Source: Limosilactobacillus caecicola (GTDB taxonomy: Bacteria; Bacillota; Bacilli; Lactobacillales; Lactobacillaceae). From it: a stretch of DNA of 64,000 nucleotides. Position numbers and translations under genes: made by a program. The notes below the pieces were generated by a model, which searched no databases, was not told the DNA's origin, and worked only from the letters and a program-made list of their open reading frames with translations. This document shows positions 34,178 through 41,480 of this stretch, piece by piece; positions within the stretch are counted from its first letter, which is position 1, and each line of letters opens with the position of its first letter. The stretch spans positions 372,001 to 436,000 of the forward strand of contig NZ_CALPCI010000001.1 of assembly GCF_943192935.1 (NCBI RefSeq), read 5' to 3'.

Positions 34178-35209
34178 ATGAAAATCAAGCCCAAGAGCCT
34201 GGTCATGGCGACGCTGAACGGTAATGCCATCGCCATTATCATCGCACTGATTCCCAGTGCCTTATTATCACAAGTCTTGCAATTTTGCCCCACCAATACC
34301 TTTACAACCGGCATTAGCCACATGATTAACCTGGCCCAGACGACCTTTCCCTTTATTGCCGCCTTTGCCGTCGGCATGATCCTTAAGTTTTCAACCTTAC
34401 AAGTTGGCTCGATGGCCCTCGCCACCTTCGTAGCGGCCGGCAATGCCACCCCACAAAAATCCACCTTCCTGTTAAGCGGGTCTGGGGTCATTTTAAACAT
34501 CATGCTAACGACGCTGATTGCCTCTGTCGTGGTCATCTTACTCGATCACTACCTAGGCCAATTCAAAATGATTTTAGAATCATTGCTGGTCCTTTTGATT
34601 GCCGGTGGCATTAGCATGCTTACCATGCCAGTGATGGTTGGCATTCAAAATATTATCGGTCAAGTCGTCCAAGCGGCAACCGAGATGTCACCATTATTGA
34701 TGGGCACTGCTTTAGGAATCCTGTTTGCCGTCCTGATCGTCTCCCCAATCTCTTCCGTGGCAATTGCCATGGCAATTTCCCTGTCAGGAGTAGGATCAGG
34801 CGCCGCAAATGCCGGAATTGTTGCTTGTTCGTTTACCCTGGCTTGGATGGGCGCTTCCGTTAATCCCGTTGGGGGAACCCTCCTTCACTTTTTGGGTTCA
34901 CCAAAGGTCCAAATGGCGAACATGCTTGAAAAGCCGAAGTTGTTCATCCCCGTCATTCTTGCCTCCGGAATCACTGGTTTCTTCGCCACCCTTTGTCAAA
35001 TGGGCGGGACACCATTTTCTGCCGGGTTCGGTTTTGCCGGACTCATTGGTCCCCTAACCGCGTATCAACACTCCACCGGCCCATTCTTAATCGGGCGGGT
35101 CCTGCTTTGCTATGTTGTGATTCCCCTCTTGGCAGCCTGGCTAATGAACCTGATTTTCGTCAAGCGGTCCGCAATCATTGAACCGCATGATTTAAAATTA
35201 CAACTGTAG
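34178..35209 (+). CDS. PTS EIIC-like (PF13303-type) membrane transporter
   Basis: The 343-residue protein has about nine to ten hydrophobic helices with Gly-rich reentrant-like motifs (GVGSGAANAG, GMGGTPFSAG-like turns). It resembles the EIIC_2 family of PTS-like proteins, which often lack EIIA/EIIB partners. No EIIA/EIIB gene is nearby. Position in the operon with araT- and hydroxyacid-dehydrogenase-type genes suggests transport of an aromatic amino, keto or hydroxy acid; this is inference only. It starts 18 nt after the dehydrogenase with GAGGAGA. Confidence 0.8.
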   Translation: MKIKPKSLVMATLNGNAIAIIIALIPSALLSQVLQFCPTNTFTTGISHMINLAQTTFPFIAAFAVGMILKFSTLQVGSMALATFVAAGNATPQKSTFLLSGSGVILNIMLTTLIASVVVILLDHYLGQFKMILESLLVLLIAGGISMLTMPVMVGIQNIIGQVVQAATEMSPLLMGTALGILFAVLIVSPISSVAIAMAISLSGVGSGAANAGIVACSFTLAWMGASVNPVGGTLLHFLGSPKVQMANMLEKPKLFIPVILASGITGFFATLCQMGGTPFSAGFGFAGLIGPLTAYQHSTGPFLIGRVLLCYVVIPLLAAWLMNLIFVKRSAIIEPHDLKLQL

Positions 35210-35211
35210 AG

Positions 35212-35227
35212 TGTTTCACGTGAAACA
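35212..35227. other. parS centromere-like site
   Basis: TGTTTCACGTGAAACA is an exact match to the Spo0J/ParB consensus and a perfect 16-bp palindrome. It lies between the transporter stop codon and the shared terminator. Confidence 0.92.
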
Positions 35228-35228
35228 C

Positions 35229-35269
35229 AAAATGGCGAACGGAAAACATTCCGTTCGCCATTTTTGATT
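35229..35269. terminator. Bidirectional terminator
   Basis: A perfect 16-bp stem with an AACA loop (arms 35229-35244 and 35249-35264) ends in T on the right and has A on the left. It closes the aromatic operon and the convergent dehydrogenase gene. Confidence 0.92.
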
Positions 35270-35283
35270 GGCAATTTTAATAA

Positions 35284-36456
35284 TTAATAAATTCCGTCAT
35301 AAGCCTTTTGGAAGAGCTTAACAACTTCTTCAACCGTCCCTTTCCGTGGGTTAGAGAAGGCATTCCCGTCCTTCAAAGCGTTCTTTGCCATTAATTCAAA
35401 GTCTTCTGGCTTGGCACCGATTGCCTCGATTGAATCAGGAATGCCAATGGACTTAGCCAATTCACGCATTCCATCAATGGACTTGTGGGCAGCTTCCATG
35501 GTGGTCATGCCAGTAGTATCGTAGCCCATGATTTCTGCTAACTTAGCAAACCGGTCTGGGCAAGCAATGATGTTCCATTCTTCAACAACCGGGAGCATCA
35601 ATGCACAGCAGACACCGTGTGGGGCATCATATTGGCCACCCAGTTGGTGGGCCATCGCATGGACGTAACCGAGGTTAGCGTTATTGAAGGCCATGCCGGC
35701 AAGCATTTCCCCTTCAACCATCTTCGTCCGGGCTTCCACATTGTGACCATTAGCCACTGCCTGTGGCAAGTATCGTTGGATAATCTTAATTGCCTTTTCA
35801 CATTGACTATCCGTAATATCGTTGTGGTCAACGGAAACGAATGGTTCAACGGCTTGAACATAAGCATCAAGTCCAGTGGCCGCGGTCGTTGCTTGTGGAA
35901 TATCCAACATCAGCATTGGGTCATTGAAGGAAACCAACGGAATATTCCGCCATGAAACAACAACGAATTTCAAGTGGGTTTCTTCGTTTGTAATGACCGC
36001 GTGCCGGGTCAATTCAGAACCAGTCCCAGCAGTCGTGTTAACGGCCATCAATGGTGGCAATGGGTTGTCCAGGGTTTCAATCCCGGCCAGTTTGGTAATG
36101 TCATCACCATTCGTCAGGATAATCCCAATTCCCTTACCACAATCATGAGAGGAGCCACCACCAACGGTAATGATGCTGTCACAACCTTCATCCAGGTATA
36201 ACTGCTTTCCCTTCTTAATGTCCCGAATCTTGGGGTTTTCTTCAGCTCCATCAAAAATGACGTAGTCAACGCCAGCCTTCTTTAATGAAGCGACGGTTTG
36301 GTCGACTGGGCCGTTTTCAATCTTGCTAACGTGGCCTCCGGTAACGATCAGGACCTTATGCATCCCTAACATCTTAGCCCGGTCACCAATTTTGGCAATG
36401 ACGCCAGGGCCAAAGAAGTTCACACTTGGCATTAAGAAATCAAATTGTTGTTCCAT
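35284..36456 (-). CDS. Iron-type alcohol dehydrogenase (1,3-propanediol dehydrogenase-like)
   Basis: The 390-residue protein is a group III alcohol dehydrogenase, with NAD-binding GGGSSHD (99-105). Of the four metal ligands known from FucO and DhaT, Asp197, His266 and His280 are present. The fourth, His of DALTHAIE, is Gln201 here (DAYVQAVE). The metal site may therefore be altered. In heterofermentative lactobacilli a close relative reduces 3-hydroxypropionaldehyde or aldehydes to regenerate NAD. I recall that the L. reuteri enzyme of this kind also maps near the origin. It is monocistronic. Confidence 0.88.
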   Translation of the reverse strand: MEQQFDFLMPSVNFFGPGVIAKIGDRAKMLGMHKVLIVTGGHVSKIENGPVDQTVASLKKAGVDYVIFDGAEENPKIRDIKKGKQLYLDEGCDSIITVGGGSSHDCGKGIGIILTNGDDITKLAGIETLDNPLPPLMAVNTTAGTGSELTRHAVITNEETHLKFVVVSWRNIPLVSFNDPMLMLDIPQATTAATGLDAYVQAVEPFVSVDHNDITDSQCEKAIKIIQRYLPQAVANGHNVEARTKMVEGEMLAGMAFNNANLGYVHAMAHQLGGQYDAPHGVCCALMLPVVEEWNIIACPDRFAKLAEIMGYDTTGMTTMEAAHKSIDGMRELAKSIGIPDSIEAIGAKPEDFELMAKNALKDGNAFSNPRKGTVEEVVKLFQKAYDGIY

Positions 36457-36608
36457 GCTTATTTGCCTCCAAAAAGTAATTACACATTTGATTCTAGTAC
36501 GAAGTTTGTGCAGATCAACACTAAATTCGGGTAGATAAGGACCTGTTCAGCGCACAAACACTGTTATTGAAGGGTTTAACGAAAATGGAACAATGTGATG
36601 GTTTTATC

Positions 36609-37088
36609 TTATTTATGGTATGGAAGCCCATTAATAATCGTAAAGGCCCGGTAAATTTGTTCAGTGAGTACTAAGCGCATTAATTTGTGGGGCAAGGTAA
36701 ACCGGCCAAAAGAAATTTGCGTATTCGCCCGTTTTAAAACCGCCGGGCTCAACCCTAAAGAGCCACCAATGACAAAGGTAATGTCACTGTGTCCATAGGT
36801 GGTTAGTTGGTTGATTTCCTTGGCAAATTCTTCCGAGGAACGTTCCTTACCTTGAATGGCTAATGCAAAAACGTATTCGCGGTCCTTAATCTTACTCAGG
36901 ATTCGTTCCCCTTCTTTAGCCATGACCTCATCCATCTCATTTTGACTGAGCGATTCAGGAGCAGGTTCATCAGGAACTTCCACAATTTTAAACTTACAAA
37001 AACGACTTAATCGTTTTGCATACTCCGCAATTCCATCTTTAAAATATTTTTCCTTCACCTTGCCAACGCCAATAACTTTGATATTCAT
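36609..37088 (-). CDS. rlmH: 23S rRNA pseudouridine(1915)-N3-methyltransferase RlmH
   Basis: The 159-residue SPOUT methyltransferase has the family start [15 protein letters not shown] and the knot motif [18 protein letters not shown] near residue 105, and ends with [16 protein letters not shown], typical of RlmH. It methylates m3-pseudouridine 1915 in helix 69 of 23S rRNA on the 70S ribosome. Length equals the family standard. Its 5' side borders a long non-coding stretch full of DnaA boxes, an association also known for the B. subtilis orthologue yydA. Confidence 0.97.
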   Translation of the reverse strand: MNIKVIGVGKVKEKYFKDGIAEYAKRLSRFCKFKIVEVPDEPAPESLSQNEMDEVMAKEGERILSKIKDREYVFALAIQGKERSSEEFAKEINQLTTYGHSDITFVIGGSLGLSPAVLKRANTQISFGRFTLPHKLMRLVLTEQIYRAFTIINGLPYHK

Positions 37089-37641
37089 TCTGTAACTCCT
37101 TCAGTTTTCCACTATTTTAGCGCATCCGGGAGTGATCTGTGAATAACCCACAAGTTTTCAACAAATAATCCACAAGTTATCCACAGAATCCTGTGATTAT
37201 CCCCACTTGTTCGTTCTTTAAAAAACGATTCCTCATCAACCATTTTTATCACTTATCCACATTATCCACAGAAACGGTCGTTCGCATCCACACTTTGCTA
37301 GTCCTTTTATATCAAGCATTCTAGCGTTCTTTTTTTCGAGAAATGAGATTTATCCACAATTATCCACAATGCTTGTTGATAACTATTTCCACAGCCACAA
37401 TTGCGATTAAATCAACTTTCAACAGCCTGTGGAAAACTTTGTGGAAAACTTATCCACTCCTGCCGCAATTAAATTGCTGCTGTTACTCAATATTCGTTTT
37501 TATGTATATTAAGTAGAATTTAATCGGTTTTAGGAAATAACCGTCCGGGATTGCCGAACGTTCCTCATTGGCTCCATGTCAGGGGTTAATGCTTGACACT
37601 TGAACCGTTTTTCATGCAAACTTTGGCAACTAGTTGACGGG
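37089..37641. other. Non-coding 550-nt region containing a DnaA-box cluster
   Basis: There are five perfect TTATCCACA boxes at 37177, 37253, 37262, 37350 and 37360 (first bases), all on the plus strand. One-mismatch boxes are TAATCCACA 37166, TTATCCCCA 37197, TTATCCACT 37450 and, on the minus strand, 37138-37146, 37374-37382, 37428-37436 and 37440-37448. Weaker boxes lie at 37144, 37155, 37284 and 37385. All fall within about 320 bases. No gene is visible. The rightmost 180 nt (37460-37641) show nothing specific. Confidence 0.88.
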
Positions 37642-38544
37642 CTATTTTATCAGCGAAGCTAAGCTATCATTAATATCCCCCTGGAAAGCCAATGTTTGCT
37701 GGGCAATTTCTGGTGGGTACATCACCTGTTGATCCATTGTCACAAAGGTCGCCTGTGGATTCCGAGCAGTCCATTTCCAAAATGGATATTTAATAATCAC
37801 CGGGGTATTCATGCCCACTCCCAGCTCCCAGTAAACGACCTTGCCGTGCTGATGTTGTTGAACAAAGTTGTTAAAACGGGCCGCCGCCCGTTGCCAGCCC
37901 TCGTCCTCGACAAATTGGTCGTCTTCCCGCAAATTTCGTTGGTAAATAGCCGCTTGTTCAGCTAATTCAGAAGCAACATGCATCTTAACTTTTGTTCCTT
38001 CCGGGACCACCAATTGCCCCGCCTGATTAATTTCAAAGCCTTGGGACAGGACCATTGCCTTAACTAGGTCGTAATTCGAATAGGTTTGGTTTAAGTCCGC
38101 CCGTTGGAACAGCCCGTAATCTCCTTGGGTATAAAATAACCGTTGTTTGTCAAAACCAGCTAATTGAAACTGATGATCGACATTCGTAGTTAAAACAAAA
38201 TAATTCTGATCTTGAACCAGTTTTAACAACTGTTGATAAGTCTGCTTCGGGGCTTTTTGATAGCGGTTGACCCAGATCATCCGACTCCACCATGCCCAGT
38301 AAACTGTCGGGTCCTTAAATGGATAAAAACCACCCGAATACATGTCATGGATCCCGTATTTTACTTCAAAGTCATGAAAATACTTTTCAAACCGGGGCCC
38401 AGAATAGGTCAAGCCGGCAGCCGTCGATAACCCTGAGCCGGCACCGAGGATGACTGCATCCGCCGCCGCTAACTTTTTCTGTAATTGCCGACTCTTATTA
38501 GAGGAGTTGTTCATAAATGGCATAATCTTCTTCTTTAAAGACAT
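37642..38544 (-). CDS. SirTM-like sirtuin (protein ADP-ribosyltransferase family)
   Basis: The 300-residue Sir2 family protein starts at ATG 38544 behind AAGGTGA. NAD-binding motifs GAGSGLSTAAGLTYSG (34-49) and TTNVD (119-123) are seen. The catalytic His of deacetylating sirtuins is replaced by Gln (TQGDYGLFQ, Q140), the mark of class M SirTM enzymes that ADP-ribosylate proteins. The zinc-ribbon cysteines of other SirTM proteins are absent, and the protein contains no Cys at all. It overlaps the macrodomain gene by 47 bases, so the two are coupled. Confidence 0.85.
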   Translation of the reverse strand: MSLKKKIMPFMNNSSNKSRQLQKKLAAADAVILGAGSGLSTAAGLTYSGPRFEKYFHDFEVKYGIHDMYSGGFYPFKDPTVYWAWWSRMIWVNRYQKAPKQTYQQLLKLVQDQNYFVLTTNVDHQFQLAGFDKQRLFYTQGDYGLFQRADLNQTYSNYDLVKAMVLSQGFEINQAGQLVVPEGTKVKMHVASELAEQAAIYQRNLREDDQFVEDEGWQRAAARFNNFVQQHQHGKVVYWELGVGMNTPVIIKYPFWKWTARNPQATFVTMDQQVMYPPEIAQQTLAFQGDINDSLASLIK

Positions 38545-39262
38545 CAAAAATCACCTTCTGAATGTTTTGTGCTTGTTTCATATATTCACGCGTAGTGGCC
38601 ACCGCAATTTCGGCCGCCCGCTGATTTGGAAAATGAAAGACACCCGTCGAAATGCAGGGAAATGCGATGCTCTCCACCCCATTTTGATCCGCAAGGGCTA
38701 ATGAAGACCGGTATGATGAGGCCAGCAATTGTTCATCCTGTGGGGTTGGCTGGTCCCCTTCTACAATTGGTCCCACCGTGTGAATAACATAATCACTCGG
38801 AAGATTAAATGCCGGGGTAATTTTAGCCTGACCCGTTGCTTCCGGATGCCCCTGTTCTTTCATTAATGCTGCACAGGCATTGCGCAATTCAATGCCGGCA
38901 AAAGTATGGATCGCGTTGTCAATACAATTATGGTTTGGTAAGTAACATCCCGTCAGCCCACTATTTGCCGCATTGACAATGGCACCGACTGCTAAGCGGG
39001 TAATATCGCCCCGCCAAAGATTGAGTCCAGTTTGGAACTGGTCGACGGTGACCACCCCCTGCTGAGCATTTTCCGCTTGCAAATACTCATCTTGAACTTG
39101 CTGAAATTCAGCAGAAATTTCCTTGGGCGCGCGGACATTCATTAATGCCCGGAGCAATAGCCGTTGGGTCGGTTCATCTTCCGGAACCGTTGCTGATGCA
39201 TATTCCGGATTTTCCGCCAAAAGCTTCTTAATTAGGTATTCACGTCGTTGAATTTGGTTCAT
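38498..39262 (-). CDS. Zn-macrodomain protein (ADP-ribosyl hydrolase)
   Basis: The 254-residue protein has an N-terminal helical part (1-70) and a macrodomain with GDITRL (85-90), AIVNAANSGL (94-103) and STGVFHFPN. Zinc ligands C106, H111 and C113 lie in GCYLPNHNCIDNAIH, as in the zinc-containing macrodomains of the staphylococcal/streptococcal SirTM operons, which remove ADP-ribose from proteins. The ATG at 39262 follows AAGGAGG by five bases. With the sirtuin downstream, it forms a writer/eraser pair. Confidence 0.9.
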   Translation of the reverse strand: MNQIQRREYLIKKLLAENPEYASATVPEDEPTQRLLLRALMNVRAPKEISAEFQQVQDEYLQAENAQQGVVTVDQFQTGLNLWRGDITRLAVGAIVNAANSGLTGCYLPNHNCIDNAIHTFAGIELRNACAALMKEQGHPEATGQAKITPAFNLPSDYVIHTVGPIVEGDQPTPQDEQLLASSYRSSLALADQNGVESIAFPCISTGVFHFPNQRAAEIAVATTREYMKQAQNIQKVIFDVFKEEDYAIYEQLL

Positions 39263-39296
39263 TATTAACCTCCTTGAAAAAAATTCGCTTAACATG

Positions 39297-39329
39297 TTGA
39301 CAATAAAATCACACGTGTTATTATAACAC
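39297..39329. promoter_or_regulatory. Divergent promoters sharing a palindrome
   Basis: The perfect repeat GTGTTA-TTA-TAACAC (39315-39329) overlaps the -10 boxes of both directions. Plus: TTGACA (39297-39302), 16 nt, TATTAT (39319-39324). Minus: extended -10 TGTTATAAT. A single regulator could control both the macrodomain-SirTM pair and the oxidoreductase. Confidence 0.7.
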
Positions 39330-39376
39330 TTGTAAACCAAAAAACAACAAGCATGAAACGAAAGGGAGTTTTATTC

Positions 39377-40225
39377 ATGAAATACGCTGTAACTGCTGCT
39401 ACTGGTAACTTTGGTCAAACTGCCGTGAAGACATTGAACGACTTAGTTGGTGCAGACAACGTGATTGCCGTTGTCCGGAACACCGAAAAGGGCAACAAGC
39501 TATTCCCACAAAACGAAGTTCGACAAGGTGATTACGATAACGCCGCTTCAATTAAGGACGCCCTTCAAGGTGTCGACCGGGTCCTCTTTATCTCATCACA
39601 ACCTGGTGGTAAAGTTGATCGGGCTACTGCTCACAAGAACGTTGTTGACGCTCTAAAGGCTAACGATGTTAAGTTTGTGGCTTACACAAGTTACCCACAC
39701 GCCCAAGACGCCAAGTCACCATTAGCAAGTGACCACAAGGTGACTGAAGACGCAATCATCGCTGCCGGAATTGACCACTCCTTCTTGCGGAACAACTGGT
39801 ACCTGCAAAATGAAATGGGCTTCTTACAAAGCGGTGCTGCTAACAAGGATGCATTATACTGGGCGAACAACAACGCTGGTTGGGCTCTTGAAGGTGATTA
39901 TGCAGAAGCTGCTGCCAAAGTGGTCGCTGCTGACCAAGCTCAAGAAGTCTACGAATTTGCTGGTGCTTCCCGGAGCTATGAAGACCTTGGTCACGCTCTT
40001 CAAGAAGCAACTGGTAACAACTTTGCAATCAAGCAAGTTTCTCAAGACGACTACGTTAAGTACTTGGAAGATGGTGGCTTAGACGCCAACCTGGCAGCAA
40101 TGTTTGCCTCCTTCCAAGCACCAATCGATAGCGGTGACTTAACCGAGGACACTGATGACTTAGCTAAGGTCCTTGGGCGTCCTGTAACCCCGATTGTTGA
40201 CGCCATCAAGCAACTCCTTGCTTAA
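39377..40225 (+). CDS. NmrA-type NAD(P)-binding oxidoreductase (QorB-like)
   Basis: The 282-residue atypical SDR protein begins MKYAVTAATGNFGQTAV, with nucleotide motif TAATGNFGQ at 6-14. The overall form matches QorB/YtfG NAD(P)H:quinone reductases of the NmrA family, and an RNNWY motif replaces the catalytic Tyr-Lys pair. AAAGGGAG precedes ATG 39377; a longer frame from 39353 is rejected. It may detoxify quinones or sense redox state. It is divergent from the macrodomain operon and shares its operator. Confidence 0.88.
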   Translation: MKYAVTAATGNFGQTAVKTLNDLVGADNVIAVVRNTEKGNKLFPQNEVRQGDYDNAASIKDALQGVDRVLFISSQPGGKVDRATAHKNVVDALKANDVKFVAYTSYPHAQDAKSPLASDHKVTEDAIIAAGIDHSFLRNNWYLQNEMGFLQSGAANKDALYWANNNAGWALEGDYAEAAAKVVAADQAQEVYEFAGASRSYEDLGHALQEATGNNFAIKQVSQDDYVKYLEDGGLDANLAAMFASFQAPIDSGDLTEDTDDLAKVLGRPVTPIVDAIKQLLA

Positions 40226-40281
40226 GCCACTCCATTGCTAATAACCCAATCTTCACAATCCATCAATTAACCAATTAAATT

Positions 40282-40318
40282 AGGCCTCGCAGACATTTAG
40301 CTTGCGAGGCCTGATTTA
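40282..40318 (+). terminator. Probable terminator of the NmrA-type gene
   Basis: A perfect 10-bp stem AGGCCTCGCA/TGCGAGGCCT with an eleven-base loop is followed by a weak T tract. Confidence 0.65.
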
Positions 40319-40434
40319 GTTATCCCCCTGTTTGAATTACTGCTGTCAGAGTCAGAAGATGGGCTAACTATTACGTGCCGTCCATGATTTAGATATAATG
40401 AATAACGTATCTGCATGAAAGGTGAATGATAAAT

Positions 40435-41334
40435 TTGAAAAATACGCAAGCAAAGCCCAGCCAAATTAACCTAACTGGTAATGATACCAAGACTATCTTG
40501 GAAATGAATGGCAACGAAATCGAAGTTGAATACCTCCCCAACGTTCCTTACGAAAATTACGGTAAAGAATTAACGTTGCAAATTTTGCAACCAAACGCCT
40601 TTAATCACCCGGAACAAACCTATCCGGCAATCGTGTTTGTCCAGGGAAGTCATTGGGCAACGCAAAATGTTTACCGGCGGGTCTCCTATCTGACCAAGTT
40701 AGCGGCTAAAGGCTATGTCGTCGCCATTACTCAGTATCGTGACTATGAAGCCGGGTTCCACTTTCCGGACCCGATCATTGATGCGAAAAATGCAATTCGG
40801 TTCCTCAAAGCAAATGCCGACACTTACCATATCCAGAAAGAGAATTTCATTATCATGGGTGACTCATCCGGTGGCCAAGTGGCAACCGTGGCCGGTATGA
40901 CTGCCAAAACGGCCCTATTTGACCAACCAATTAATGACGAAACACCTGATGTCAAGGGGATCATCGACCTGTATGGAGCGGTGGACTTATCCATGAAAGG
41001 TGGTTTTCCGTCAACTGGTGATAGCCATAGCATTAAGACTCCCGAAGGCAGTGAAATGGGCTTTGATATCCCCACTCACCTTGAGAAAACGGCAACGGCT
41101 AACTCCAAAACCTATGTGAACGAAGATTTTCCACCAATGCTAATTGCACATGGGACTGGTGATACAACCGTTTCAGATCAAGAAAGCATTGAATTGTATG
41201 AAGCAATAAAAGCTGCTGGCAAACCAGTTCACTTGTATCTGATTAAAGGTGCCACACACGGAAACAACGCCTTTTACGATCAACGGATGACTGATATCTA
41301 TGACCAGTTTATTCGACAATGTCTGGATAATTAA
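40435..41334 (+). CDS. Alpha/beta-hydrolase (esterase/lipase-like)
   Basis: The protein of about 299 residues has the nucleophile elbow GDSSGG (about residue 142), an oxyanion-like region FVQGSHWATQN (about 69), a late acidic residue in HGTGDTTV and catalytic His in GATHGNN (about 280). This fits BD-FAE or carboxylesterase-like hydrolases. I place the start at TTG 40435, ten bases from AAAGGTG; ATG 40426 abuts that site and seems too close. A TATAAT box lies at 40394-40399. It is cytoplasmic, has no signal peptide, and the substrate is unknown. Confidence 0.85.
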   Translation: MKNTQAKPSQINLTGNDTKTILEMNGNEIEVEYLPNVPYENYGKELTLQILQPNAFNHPEQTYPAIVFVQGSHWATQNVYRRVSYLTKLAAKGYVVAITQYRDYEAGFHFPDPIIDAKNAIRFLKANADTYHIQKENFIIMGDSSGGQVATVAGMTAKTALFDQPINDETPDVKGIIDLYGAVDLSMKGGFPSTGDSHSIKTPEGSEMGFDIPTHLEKTATANSKTYVNEDFPPMLIAHGTGDTTVSDQESIELYEAIKAAGKPVHLYLIKGATHGNNAFYDQRMTDIYDQFIRQCLDN

Positions 41335-41395
41335 CTAGTTTAAGCTAGTCGGACCATGACAGGGCTGTGACAAAAGTCATAATAGAAAAAACATT

Positions 41396-41440
41396 AAGGC
41401 TGGATGAAATCCCCAACGGTTTCATCCAGCCTTGTTTCGT
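41396..41440. terminator. Bidirectional terminator between esterase and htrA
   Basis: A perfect 14-bp stem (41396-41409 with 41420-41433) with a ten-base loop is followed by TGTTTCGTTTT on the plus strand and by AATGTTTTTT on the minus strand. Confidence 0.88.
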
Positions 41441-41480
41441 TTTAGGAACTTATGTCACAGTTCCTGAGTGTGCTTAATAG

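Noticed and set aside
37138-37458. Treating the DnaA-box cluster as the chromosome's main oriC
   Set aside because: dnaN, recF, gyrB and gyrA lie at the right edge in the standard order, which puts dnaA and its flanking origin beyond 64000. The cluster here lacks dnaA and an obvious DnaA-trio/AT-rich unwinding element that I could defend.
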